Source of the DNA: Amphiura filiformis
Lineage: Eukaryota > Echinodermata > Ophiuroidea > Amphilepidida > Amphiuridae
Length of the DNA: 64,000 nt
Reading direction: 5' to 3'
Assembly: GCF_039555335.1 (NCBI RefSeq)
Contig: NC_092628.1
Coordinates: forward strand, 32,495,727 to 32,559,726
Positions 12,680 through 24,480 of the stretch are shown piece by piece; position 1 is the first letter of the stretch; each line of letters begins with the position of its first letter. The position numbers and the translations under genes are program-made. The notes beneath the pieces were generated by a model, which saw nothing but the letters and a program-made list of their open reading frames with translations, searched no databases and was not told the origin of the DNA.

Positions 12680-12695
12680 GGCTCTTTTCAGAGCC
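12680..12695 (+). other. Histone-type mRNA 3' stem-loop
   Basis: GGCTCTTTTCAGAGCC is identical to the consensus 6-bp stem/4-nt loop of replication-dependent histone mRNAs, and is followed by ACC as in the canonical element. No histone gene lies nearby. It sits 228 bp past the CARD stop codon. The flank GTTCACTG resembles the flank of three copies at 45.1-45.3 kb, so it is probably a dispersed repeat copy. Confidence 0.7.
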
Positions 12696-13619
12696 ACCGA
12701 ATTCAACAGTAGGAAATGGTATCTGCAATGTCTGCTATAAACTACTTTGACTCTTTTCAGGTCACGTATCACTGGACAAGGGTAGTCCGCTATGATGATC
12801 TACAGAGTTTATTATTTTTGTCAATTTGTTGTTCTTTACAGTGTAAACGGGAGCATATTTTGTATGTAGCTGAATGCCAGGGTTTTAAAAAAACGTACAC
12901 TTAGTACGTTTGATGACTTGAACGGTGAAATTTGTTTGTGCGCAAAACCTTTACGAGTTATGCCAATTTAAGGGATGGGTTTATATGTGTGTAAATGGAG
13001 GAGAAATGGGAGGATTTTGGCATGTTTGCTGTGATTGTTTGCCTAGCAATATTGATCACAAGTACACAATTGATGGTGCATATCAAGGACCAAACTCTAT
13101 AGTTTTATATTTGAGCACGATCACTTCTGTAAGGTCATGGGAAATTATGTAAATCGGCTTTTATATTTGATGTTGCATATCGGCTCACGCACTTTATTTT
13201 TGTACCCAGTATTTCACAAAGTCCCTGTACTCTGATGACCCTATGACTTTTTGCTGGTATGTTGAGCACTTTAAACAATTAATTATAGTACTTACCTCCT
13301 ACTTTAGGAACATGCGTATGTCTTAATGTATGTCGACCATGTCAACAACCCAGTGTAGTTTTACATGGTTGGAAAAGTCTATTTCCTTTCGCTATTTTGC
13401 CAATCATAATTCATAAATTGTCCAACTTTTTTGACAAAAAATAGTTTTACAACTATTCCGCCAGCAAGGAAACACAAATTTATGTGTATCCAGTGCGTCC
13501 TTTACGTTTAAATAGTTCAGTTTATTGTCAAGTTGTGCCTCTATACGCCATATTTACGGAATTGATGATACGAGCTGATACGGAATTTTTGAACCCACAT
13601 TTCTTGAAATATACATTAC

Positions 13620-13763
13620 CTTTTTAACTTCTCGCCACGAAATTGGATTCATAAGAAGGTCAAATACAAGCCTTCCATTATGGCTGGTATCATCATCTCG
13701 ATTGGTGTCTTGTGTTAGTATTATTCCATATTTTGCTGGTAGAAGTTCAATGAAACCCTCCAT
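13620..13763 (-). CDS. Possible first coding exon of an unidentified gene
   Basis: A 48-codon frame starts with ATG at 13763, preceded by an in-frame TGA two codons upstream, and ends in phase 0 at AAAAAG|GTAATG. Its composition (GFIELLPAKYGIILTQ, then 'RLVFDLLMNPISWREV') looks coding, but no family is recognised and no following exon was found to the left. Confidence 0.3.
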
Positions 13764-13933
13764 AATTCACGACTACTGTCACTTGTGTTATAAACTCGAT
13801 GTGTTTACTATATTGTCGCTCGGGTCCGCGACTAATCGCAGGGACCAGTCTATCATTAGCTATTCTATACACTTTTCAATAGCCTTATTGTGATGTGTGG
13901 GAGTTTTAAAAGCCGAGCCATGAACAAAATATA

Positions 13934-14217
13934 ATGCGAGCACCCGGGGGCATCAACTTTAGAGGTGACGGTATGTGCCTGTCAATATATGCCCCTCTTT
14001 TGAAGCCGACTATACCCGATGACCAGGCACCTTCAGTTTTCAAAATATTATACCCAATGACCCCTTTTTCATTTTGATTGTACATAATTGACCCTTTTTT
14101 TTATAAAAAAAAACCCCAACGTTTTGTACTGATATGCGCCTACTTCGCGACGCTTGTACAAAATGTAGGCACATATACCCATCAATTCTAAAGTTGAGTG
14201 CCCCAGGGCGAGCGCAT
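13934..14217. repeat. Inverted repeat, CACCCGGGGGCA family
   Basis: ATGCGAGCACCCGGGGGCA and 'CTTTAGAGGTGACG' are matched in inverted form at 14185-14217. Related ends occur near 18860, 20328-20641 and 27509-27980, making this a dispersed family. Confidence 0.6.
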
Positions 14218-15982
14218 ACTGCGGGCCAATGAACAATGAGATAGTGGCTTTTCTGATATCACTTTGAGGAACTGTTGAAGTATAAATCAGCCAACGAGTA
14301 GGTGTGTCCAAATTGCACATCTTGAATTGAGACCAAGACATGCTGTTATTTCAATTGTTATATCGTTCCGGTTGGTTTATTACCTACCATTGCCTACGAG
14401 ATGCAGTTCTAAGGTGACAGAGGGACAGGTCTGCAATTCGATTCCACAACCATTCATACCTTTCATCTGTTTTATTGTATTATCGTGCGAATTGCTCCGT
14501 GGTACCTTACGGGTACCTGAATTTTATTTGAATGAAGATGACTCTGTCATGCTCGACGTCATATTGCATAATTTCTATACAGTATATGCAATAAACCAAC
14601 CAGAACAGTATAACAATTGAAATAATAGGCAGTTCTAAGATAGGTCAGAGAAGATGATAAAAGAGGAGGTCGCTCGCTGCCCACATCAAATAAATAATGT
14701 GTGCATCCGCCTATTGATGGAAATAATGATCTAATCCGATTGATCAACTAATACGATAAGTGGCTTTGCGAGTCACGACTGTCTAGCTCTAAACGGCGCA
14801 TGCCCGGATATCAATTTGTTACGTCAGTTGACCGCGAAATATAATTTCTGTATTGTTTGGCATGACCGGCTGCTAAGGTTGACCTGAGATCCCTGTGAAA
14901 TAGACCCTCATTTTGGATCCAAATAGCATTTTTGGACACGTTTGGACATAAAACGGGAGTATATGGAGAAACTGACACGAGTTTGAATTACTGATTACAC
15001 TAGTTTTAAGTTTCCGTAAACTGCCGCAAATATTCAAATACTTATCATTTAAATTTCTTTTCCTTTGACCTTATATTAATTTTACTGGAAAATTAATTAT
15101 GCTTGAATTTCCATAACTTAACAAAACTTTCGATTTTTTTTAATGGTATTTGCGATATATATCATGCTTTTTCACTCGTTTAAAAATCATGGTCACCCTA
15201 GTTAGTATTATTTTTCTTTAAAGAAAAAAAGCATGATTTGACTGCGAAATTGGGAATTTAATGATGTACTTCCGTGTGTGGAATATTTTCTCCACTAAGA
15301 GAACTACCGAATCAGTCGAGCGTGTGTCGGATGAACAGATTACCACAAAGGAAGTTTCAAGTGGTATTTTAAGTACCCCAAACAAAGAAAAGTGAATGGA
15401 GGTTAACTGTGGGTAATCGGATTATATGTTCGAGCGATCTCCTCTTTTCTCATCTTCTCTGGATAGGTTAAAGCTGTGTTCACACATGCACTTATTACCG
15501 GTAATATTTTATCTAGGCTTATGTCCGATCGAATTAAATATATCCGCTAATCCCTTAGCGCGTCCACATTTGTCGGCAATAGCGCTACACGCTGTCGAAG
15601 TTACGTAATAATCGGATTAACTACCATAGCAATAGCTGAATCATGATGATTACTTGCACCTGTAAGATTAGTATCTTTGAAAAGACCAGTATTGTATTCA
15701 ATCTATATGTTTAAATTGTTTTCACCTATTGCTATGGTAATTAATCCGATAAATTGCGTAACTTCGCCAGCGTATGTTCGACGTGTTATGTCCGATATAG
15801 CCTATAACCGGTCATAAATCCCTATTACCGGTCATAAAATTTAACCCGATTTTAAATTTTTTCACTTTCCATAAACTCCCCTCTTTAGAAAAATATACAG
15901 ACCATGCGGTAGGTATGTCATGTAAGAAAAATGCAAATTCAAAAGTTCCAAATTTCAGACCAATTTTGTATTTATGTAGGTT

Positions 15983-15983
15983 C

Positions 15984-16032
<49 letters not shown>

Positions 16033-16034
16033 TT
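15983..16034. repeat. (ATT)n microsatellite
   Basis: About 17 uninterrupted ATT units. Confidence 0.95.
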
Positions 16035-16648
16035 AGTTTGACAAAGTAGTCCCATTTTACAGTAGACATTTTATACATGTAGGCCCTACATGGTGGACAT
16101 CTTTGAAAAAATGAAAAAATAAAAAAAATAACAATGACTCCCATCATCATGCTATTTTTTTCTTGGGGGGGGTCCCAAATTTACAAAAAGTCGGCTACAA
16201 TAAAATTGCGACCTCCCCTATTTCGCCAGCAAAGATTTTATGACTCAACCCCCCCCACCGTTTGCATCCCCAACAGGCATCAGTCTTTTGGAATAAAATA
16301 AACACACTATCTGTAGTCATGTTGTGTTGTGACTCCTACATTTTAGTCATCAAAAATATTTTATGACACCCCTATTTTTCTTTCCGTATACTGGTATATT
16401 TGGGACCCCTAATCATCTTATAAAATCCAATTACATGCCTTTCTGTTATCATGCTTATGGCTTAATAAATGTCATCTCCATCTACTTCCAGGGCCATACT
16501 GCCCCCCCCCCACTGAGCCCTCTGGAGGGTTTACATTTGCTACCCCCCCTAGAAACTCGTGTAGGTCATCCCAATAAGGATTGTCAATTGCTCCTGCGCC
16601 TGAACTTTTTACCCGATCATGGAGGATGCGAGTTTTCAGTGCCTTTAT

Positions 16649-17148
16649 CTTAGGGGTGGTGCAATAATTATGTGTACGGGGGGGGGGGGTGAATTCTCAA
16701 AATGGTCTGCCAAACATCACTTGCCCCCCCCTCTGGCCGTGACAAAAAATCTTTGCACCCCCTTTCGACGTGCCAAAAAACATTTCCCATCCTTTCGATG
16801 TGCCAAAAATCTTTGCCCCCCTTACACATGCAAGATTTTGGGGAACCTGAATTTAAAACCTTAAATTGTCTTATCATATAGTGCGAGCGCAGCGAGCAGG
16901 AAATTTTGCATATTTGAACATATTCCTAACGTTTTCGTACGCCTTTTTAGGGCGTAGGCCTAATATAGAAACGGTGCCCAAAATATATGTGCCAAAAATT
17001 GCTTGCCCCCCCCTTTCGACCTGCCAAAATCACTTGACCCCCCCTTTTGACCTGCCAAAATACTTGCCCCCCTTTTGGCCTGCCATAAAATCTTTGCCCC
17101 CCCTATAATTAACCCCCCCGTACACATAATTATTGCACCACCCCTTAG
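16649..17148. mobile_element. MITE, 29-bp terminal inverted repeats
   Basis: The left end from 16649 (TAGGGGTGGTGCAATAATTA) is matched in reverse complement at the right end to 17148. The interior has runs of C and repeated 'TTTGCCCCCC' phrases that create spurious Pro-rich frames. Confidence 0.75.
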
Positions 17149-18386
17149 CATGTATCTGCTCCCCCGACCGTATGGGGAATCCCCCCTTGTCATGTAATAG
17201 CGTGGCTATCTCCTCCTAAATACTTTCTGTGTCTCTTCAAATTTTGAGGATAGCCAATGTTCCCTTGTCATTACAATTTCCCCTCTATTGCGTTTATTTA
17301 TATTAATATTTGCAGCTGCAGCCATGATGACATCACGCAGTAAATCACTCTGCTTAGTGACATTGGGGGGGGGGGGAGGGGGAGTTGGGAAAAAAATTCA
17401 AGTATAGTCAATCCAGCACCTTTTGGCGACAGAATAAGTTTTTGGTTCAATTGTGCGCGAAGCGCGCGAAAAATTTTGCTATTTTGAAGCTAAACTGATG
17501 AAATAATGGTGCAAAAGTAGAATAAATGCGCGCGAAGCGAGCGAAAATTTGCACTTTGGGGGCAAAAAATGGGCAAATATGAGGTTAATTTCGTCAGAAA
17601 CCCATTATCAGGCGTCAACATGGGGGGTGATTGTATGGACCATCCCCTGGCAAAATATTGGGGATTTATCCCCCCAATCCCCCGGATCTACGCCTATGAC
17701 TCTGCTTAAAATTTTGCGCGAGTGATATAGGCCTACTCACAGTTATATCCGACAGCCCAATAGTGCTGCATGTCCACACGTAACTACTATTACCGGACGT
17801 AACGTTTCGATCGGTCTTAACAGCTCTTAACCCTGGTCATCTTCAGCCTTAAATTTTCGGATTTAAAGCACATTACGTCGGATATAGTAATTTTTTTTAT
17901 ATCCGACGCTCATTCACACTGCCACTTATATCCGATACTATTACCGACGTAATTTAAGTCCGACTGTGTGAACAAATTGTCGGACTTAGAGCACTTTACG
18001 TCGGATATAGTTATATCCGATGCTAATTCACACTGCCACTTATATCCGATACTATTACCGACGTAATTTAAGACCGGTAATAAGTGATTTAAGTCCGACT
18101 GTGTGAACACGACTTAAGAAGAATATAACGTCATTCTGTATTATTATTCAAGGTTGTAACGTGTGTCTATGCTGTCATGTAGGCCTACCTGGCAACAGAC
18201 ACGCCCCCGGTACAAACAGATGAAATTTGTAGAAAAGCGTGATTATGACAAAAACATTAAAAATGATACTTTGAGGTATTGTTTTTTAATTTTTGTATGG
18301 CAGATCATACATACACATGTGCTGAGGTCAAAAAGGTAAAAATTTTGTTTTTGACCCCTGACTCACCTGTCATTCCAAACAACCCC

Positions 18387-18599
18387 TTAAAGGAGTATTA
18401 CATGATCCTAGTACCCTCTTTTTATGACATTTTTCAGTAGATATCCACGAAATAGTTTTTGCTAAACGAATTAATCTGCAAGTTATTTGTGTACATGTAC
18501 ATAAACATTATGTAGCCAGACGTTTCCAGTGGTATAAAGATCCTAACTTTTTGAGAAAAGTGAGAGGTTGATGCTATGGATCACGAAATGCCCCTTTAA
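18387..18599. mobile_element. MITE, TTAAAGGGGCATTTCGTGATCC family, copy 1
   Basis: Right end GGATCACGAAATGCCCCTTTAA. The core shares 'ATTAATCTGCAAG' with copies at about 37482-37731 and, inverted, at 49559-49901. Confidence 0.6.
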
Positions 18600-19094
18600 T
18601 TGTTGATGATATTTTTAAATGTTTCTTACGTGTTAATAAAGAGAAGTAATCGTCAGGAAAATGTTTCCTTACAATTTGTGTGTGTTTTTATGTGTCTTAA
18701 ACTTTTCAAGTTGAAACAGATACATTCCGTCGGGTCACGAGGTCTCATAACCCAAAGTTATTATTATTACTCACGAAATGAACTATGTTTTCTATACCCA
18801 TATCTCACATAAACAATAATATTTATCCAGTTGTTAAGAGGCTACGAATAACTCCTAATAACCCGGGGTGCTCAACTTAAGAAGTGACGGGTATGTGCCA
18901 TGAAGCAATTCCTGGAGAGGGCAATCCCTCATTTGCATGTGCCGCATTCTTATTTAAATTAGCCACTGTGTTATTGCTTAATATTCATATGTTATGGAGA
19001 GCACTTTACACCACCAGATCGGGCAAGTCATGAATAATTTAGCGTTGTGAAGCCAAATAAACTTATTATTTCCCAGGCTTGAAAAAAAATTGTA

Positions 19095-19164
19095 GGAAGA
19101 GGTGGGAATCGATCTCGGTACCTCCCGGTTAAAAAGCACAGTGCAACACCATTAAGCCAGCTAA
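19095..19164 (-). other. tRNA-like sequence (pseudo-tRNA or SINE head)
   Basis: On the minus strand it reads AGCTGGCTTAATGG (A-box-like) and, 40 nt on, GATCGATTCCC (B-box-like). A complete cloverleaf could not be drawn, so a functional tRNA is unlikely. Confidence 0.35.
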
Positions 19165-19428
19165 ATATCTGTTGTGAGATGTGTAACATTAAATCAGTAA
19201 TAAAAGAAGTAGATTCTTATTTTGGGCTCAAATTGTAGAAAAGGGGAAATGTTTTTCCCTGCTCTAAAGAAAATAAAAATTGAGATCTTTAAACAAAATG
19301 TTACGGCTCTATTGAAGAAAAAAAAGATTGATATCAAAATAACTTGTCTATTTTATATTTATTTCACGAGGCGGCATTATCACAGACGAACACTGTATAG
19401 GCTAAAAACTAGATCCTCACCACTACCC

Positions 19429-19500
19429 GCCGTCGTAGGTCAGTGGTAGAGCATCAGACTGATGATGCCAAGATTGTTGGTTCGAGTCCTCCTGTCAGCA
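19429..19500 (+). other. tRNA-like sequence, 72 nt
   Basis: Contains TAGGTCAGTGGTAGAGC (near-consensus A box/D arm) and GGTTCGAGTCC (consensus B box). The acceptor and T stems have several mismatches; the middle folds as GCATCA/TGATGC with a 6-nt loop rather than a 7-nt anticodon loop. Best read as a decayed tRNA or the head of a tRNA-derived SINE. Confidence 0.4.
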
Positions 19501-19738
19501 ATGTTTATTTTTGTGAATGCAATGCTACGATACCATTTGTTCAAATTTTTTATTTTTTTATTTATTTATTTGTTTATTTGTTGTTTTTTAATGTAAATAA
19601 TTATGTATTTATTTTGTTTAATCACTCACTCACACTCAAAGAGGGCTCTTGGTCGATCAGTTCATTTATTCATTGTTTGATGGTTGTGATACGTCTGTTG
19701 ATCGAAATTGAATATCATATAATTTATTCATTGTTTGT

Positions 19739-20078
<340 letters not shown>

Positions 20079-20327
20079 TTCCCCTCTCAGCCTGCCAAAA
20101 TATTGTGACCACCCCCTGTTGGACATTCAAATTATTGGGATTCCAAATAATGATTAAATACATCAGATTTGTAGATGTAGGCCTACAATAAGAAAACTTT
20201 AAAAAAAACTAAACCGATATTTTACTCATTATTGACCATGGTAGGCGAAATCATCAATAGTGATTAAAGAATTTTTGTTCAAAATAAAATTTCCATATCA
20301 TAAGCGTTTCCGGACATTTACTTTTAT

Positions 20328-20641
20328 CCTCCCCCCCCCCCCGGGGTACTCACGTACAAGGTTTCCCACGAAAAATCCTAAAACATGGGTCTACTGAAGA
20401 AAAAATCCTTAGACATGGGTCTCCCTTTTCCGTGCTATGTGTGAAAAGGAAAACATGCGGAAAAACATGTTGCTTTTTACTATTTTCAAGCTCAAATCCT
20501 TAGATATGGGTCCTTACTTTCCTGACAATCCTTAGATATGGGTACCTATTTTCGGTAAAATCGTGACCCTTAGAAATGGTTATGGGTTCGGAAGCTCGGG
20601 CCGCACATCCCCGGCGAAAAATAATCCAAGTACCCCCCCAG
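20328..20641. repeat. Inverted repeat with repeated 'CCTTAGAxATGGGT' phrases
   Basis: Bounded by CCCCGGGGTACTCACG and, in reverse, GTACCCCCCCAGG. At least five imperfect copies of 'CCTTAGACATGGGT' lie inside. Probably the same broad family as the elements at 13934 and 27509. Confidence 0.5.
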
Positions 20642-20914
20642 GTTATCCTAAGCCTTTTATAAAGCGTTTTAAATCGCACCCCCCCCCCCCATTTTACCCT
20701 CCCCAGGACTCAAAACTATTGCACAGCCCCTGATAATCTCTAAAATTATTCAATTGCTTTTTTCGATGGGCCTAAACTCTTGTAATAGGCCTACACATAT
20801 TAAATACAGCAAGCTGCATTCAAATTATACATGCACGATACAAGTGGTATTCCAGAAACTCTGCACATCAGTGACATCACTTAATTAATATTACTACCGG
20901 TAGTGAACAGCAAG

Positions 20915-21412
20915 CTTCAAAGCTTGAAAGTGCGCCCGCTTTACTACCTGAGAGCAATCCGGTGGCGGCGTTTCAATTTATTACTTGTTTAGAAATCCAC
21001 AAGATCAAATAGAACGGTGAGTAATGATTATTTACTTGTTTTTAAAAATAAACTTCTTAGGCCAGTAATAAACTACGTTTACGGCCGACAACTATAGTTT
21101 GAATGATATTTATTATCACACGAGGAAATAAAAACAAACGAATATGGCGCTTCACGTGACGGTAGGTCAGGTCAGTGGTCAAAGGTTTTTTATCGCTAAA
21201 TCGCTGGCTGGATATCGTATCAAATTCAAGTGATACACTACCGTCGTATTATTGACACCAATTTCTAATTTCGACATTACTATTGCGAAAGGTTATTCCA
21301 TTATCAAATTAGTAGACTTTCTGTAAAAAACAAATCATTGGTGCCTGATGGGAAATACTAGTACGCCATCACCGGATTGCTCTCAGCTCTGCTAGCTGGC
21401 GCTCTTTAAGCT
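20915..21412. mobile_element. Inverted-repeat element
   Basis: 'CTGAGAGCAATCCGGTG' near 20950 is matched inverted near 21373 (CACCGGATTGCTCTCAG); the arms extend outward to AAGCTT on each side. No coding capacity. Confidence 0.55.
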
Positions 21413-21529
21413 TGCTACTCGCATTCAACAGGCAGAGTTCGCAAAACTAACGGCGTCGTTATTTGCCAACCCTAATTAACATGATCAAGGGATCGAAATT
21501 AATTATTCATAACCGATCGATAACTGGCC

Positions 21530-24480
21530 TCATTTTCTAAGTAGCAAGCCAGCGGGATATGTCATAGGTTTGCGTTGATAATAGAACAACCGTGAATCTA
21601 GTGTCACCCCCTTGTATGTGCCCACCGACTTCGGTTGTGGAGCAGGTGACCACAAGTTTCCTCCAGCTACATAGTTGATAGCAGATATTTCACCTTGAAT
21701 TAACATGCTGCACATATTCCCCAAAATACACTGGATGTAATTCCGGAACAAGTTCGTTGCCGTCCAGGTTTCCTCTTGCCATGAGTTGGAACATACAATG
21801 CATACTCTTTAACAGGCTCATCGTCAGACAAGCAGAGTATAATTAGGGATGACCAATGAACCATCAACTTGATTAGAACACTCCCATAGACATGCAGGGA
21901 GCTCAACTGTGCACTGCTTGCACAGACATTTCTAAATTGATCTCATTCTTTTATTTTTCAATATTTTTCTGTAAAAATTGGGGAAGTTAATGCCAATTAT
22001 ATTTTGTAACTATCTTGCAAATTACAGTAACATAACTTATTTAATTTTCCTGTAAGTGTGAATCAAAATTGGTCCATCACCACAGTGCGCTTAATTGCCA
22101 GTGGCTGAGTTCAGCACTGCTCAAGAATGGCACAAAATATTCATGTCAATAATTTCAGGTGAAAAACGTGGCCTACTGAGCTGAAATTTGGCAGAGTTAC
22201 CAGTAATACCTCTATCATACCCTCTGTACAAAGGTTAAAATATTGAACAAGTAGATCTCGAGTTAAAAATTAAATCACCAGCTTCCCTTTGGAATTTCCA
22301 TATTCCTTTCGAATCATGCTAAGAAGACACCTTTCTGAACATAAATGTGAAGTTTCGTGCTCATTTGATGTATTTTTCACCTGATTTCAACCCTAAACAT
22401 TTTCTTATATTTATACCATCTGCACTGACTTGCTGCTAAACACGCACAGGAGCTGTACTTTTAAAATACGCGCCTAATCAATAATGAGTCTTTCACTCCA
22501 TTGTTAAAGTATTGTGCTCCCTTTAGCATATGGAGTGACTAGGCCCTGGAGTGTGATGGTTTTGTAGCGCATGACAGTATTCATTCAAGCATATCAAGGT
22601 CACTTATTAGCCACTTGCTGAATGGCTGGACATTATCAGCTATCAAAGAGATACCTTATGCTGCTGCCAATCACAATAGAGGTTAAACATTTTGTTAAAA
22701 CCCCAGAAGTGATATCAGGACAAAGCTGTGCATGTTGGTACTTGATTGTTTGGATTCCTATGTTGAAAATCCCTTGTATTTTTCTTATGTGTAGTGTATA
22801 TTGTTGTGGAAAAAAAGTTCACCTGGACTTTTGATTTTGTGCCACTTTGGCCATTATGGATGATTTTTGGCAAATGTTTTCTAAAAGCATGATTTCAGTG
22901 CCTCGGTTTGAAGAAATACTTAATGCTATTGACTAGTAAAGTGCCATTTCATAAGAAACCCCTTTGATACTTTCACAATATGCTTGTTTCATGTTTGCAT
23001 ATATATTAAAATAAAGAAATATAAAAAGGTAAATATATGCTTATACCAATTTTGCTCACATTGCTATATTTAGACTTTGTCAATTTATTTCGTTCCAATG
23101 ACCGGTCAGAATGGGAAACTTTGAAAATTCATAATTCGAAAAGTTTTTGACCGATTTTGACCATTTAACCACCATTGATGAGTTCTTTCCAGAAAACAAT
23201 CTTTTGTAGTAATAGGGGCAACATGAAATTATGATGGTCATCCCTAGTATAATGCCCTACTCTCTCGAGCCGCAAGGGGTGCTGTCTCTCTCAGATTGTA
23301 GATGGTAGCATTTGGTAATCTTGTCTACTCTCTTCATGTTCAGCATAATACGGTAGCATGATGTACCAAATGAGTTGATATTTTCATATCCTTAGAGATA
23401 ACACATTACTCATGTGACGCAGGTTGTGTGAAACAGTTTAACCTTGTGGAAATTGGTGTGGTAGAACTTAATACCACACGTGCTCTGTTTCCAGAAGGTT
23501 GTACAAGCAAGAGCTTTCCGTCTCTTCAGATCACTAACACAGTTGAACCCCATATCATGGAGTCTAGTTATCTGAAGTATACTTGGTCTCAGGAGGCTGA
23601 GGTTGCAAGTTGATGGTCATATACTCTGTTTTGGCTGCGCTGATAATACGTTTAAGGTCTGTTGTGCCTTAGTGGTCCTGGAGAGCTGAGACTGGGCCCG
23701 TGGGTTAGAAGACTCAAGGAGAGCGATATCATCAGAAAAGCCCAGGTTATTTAGCAATTTGGCCGGATATTGATTCTTGATTGACGTGAACAGGTCACAA
23801 CTGGACCAGACGCCTTTCCCAAAAGGTATAGGCAATAAGGATAAATAGGAGGGATCCACATCACCTTGAAGAACTCCTGTTGTTACATTATTACATCGAA
23901 GGGTTCAAAAATGCCTCCGTCAACCATACCTGCACTGCTGGAATTAGTGTAAAATACCTGCGCTGAGTGCCGCTGATGACCAATGTCTTTGGAATGCCAT
24001 AATGTATAATCGATGGAATCGAAGGCCTTTTTGAAGTCAACGAAGGTAATATAAATTTAGTCAAAGGGAGATGGTAAAGGCTTCCATAATACTTCTCAGA
24101 AATGGGGATCGGCTGTGCGCCGCAGCTGCGTCCTGAAAATCGGCCTGGTTGCTTCTTATATCAAAGCTACGTGATCTTATTGTAGACTAAAGCAGCTATG
24201 GACATAGGTGATATTCCTCTCAAGTTGGTCATCAGAGAAAGGTCACCTTTCGTTGGCAATGGGATGATAACATTGGTGATCCATTTGGCGTGGTGTAGGC
24301 TAGTGTAAATTTCTGGACAGAAAGCGTGGATGACATCAACATTTGATCACCACCTCCCTGAAGAGCCTTGGCTGTAGTGGCACAATCTGTGGCTCATTGG
24401 CTGCAATTGATCTTCCCGAGTATAGGAGGGTCAGCATAGATCGGGGAAGATCTTCTTCTTCTTCTTCCGCTGGTGGGCGG
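21530..24480 (-). pseudogene. Degenerate LINE reverse-transcriptase copy, interrupted
   Basis: Read on the minus strand from 24480: 'HHAKWITNVIIPLPTKGD' (RT motif 1 region, near 24270), 'FVDFKKAFDSIDYTLWH' (near 24040; the catalytic-Asp block typical of LINE RT), 'TTGVLQGD' (near 23870), 'GFSDDIALLE' (near 23720; a degenerate YADD box) and the C-terminal 'VKLFHTTCVT' (near 23430). After an insertion it resumes with 'DDEPVKEYALYVP' and 'GKRKPGRQRT' near 21800. Frameshifts and stops throughout mark it as dead. The clade was not determined. Confidence 0.75.
21844..23246. mobile_element. hAT-like TIR element inserted in the LINE
   Basis: Ends TAGGGATGACCA and TGGTCATCCCTA are exact inverted repeats and are flanked on both sides by GTATAAT (21837-21843 and 23247-23253), a 7-bp target duplication. 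Removing the element and one copy restores the order of LINE C-terminal motifs. No transposase is recognisable in the 1.4-kb interior, so it is non-autonomous. The YAGGG start suggests hAT, though hAT usually duplicates 8 bp. Confidence 0.75.

Larger units (their letters stand above)
15476..18110. mobile_element. Composite element with GTGTTCACAC inverted ends
   Basis: GTGTTCACACATGCACTTAT at the left and its inverted counterpart ending GTGTGAACAC at 18110 bound 2.6 kb. A ~90-bp unit is tandemly repeated near the right end (from about 17925 and 18015). Inside lie a trinucleotide array and another inverted-repeat element. No transposase frame is visible. Confidence 0.5.

Noticed and set aside
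16363-17193. Overlapping Pro/Gly-rich frames on both strands
   Set aside because: Artefacts of poly-C/poly-G runs in the MITE; no coding signature.
19429-19500. Functional tRNA gene
   Set aside because: A and B boxes are present, but T and acceptor stems are mismatched and the anticodon loop is wrong in size.
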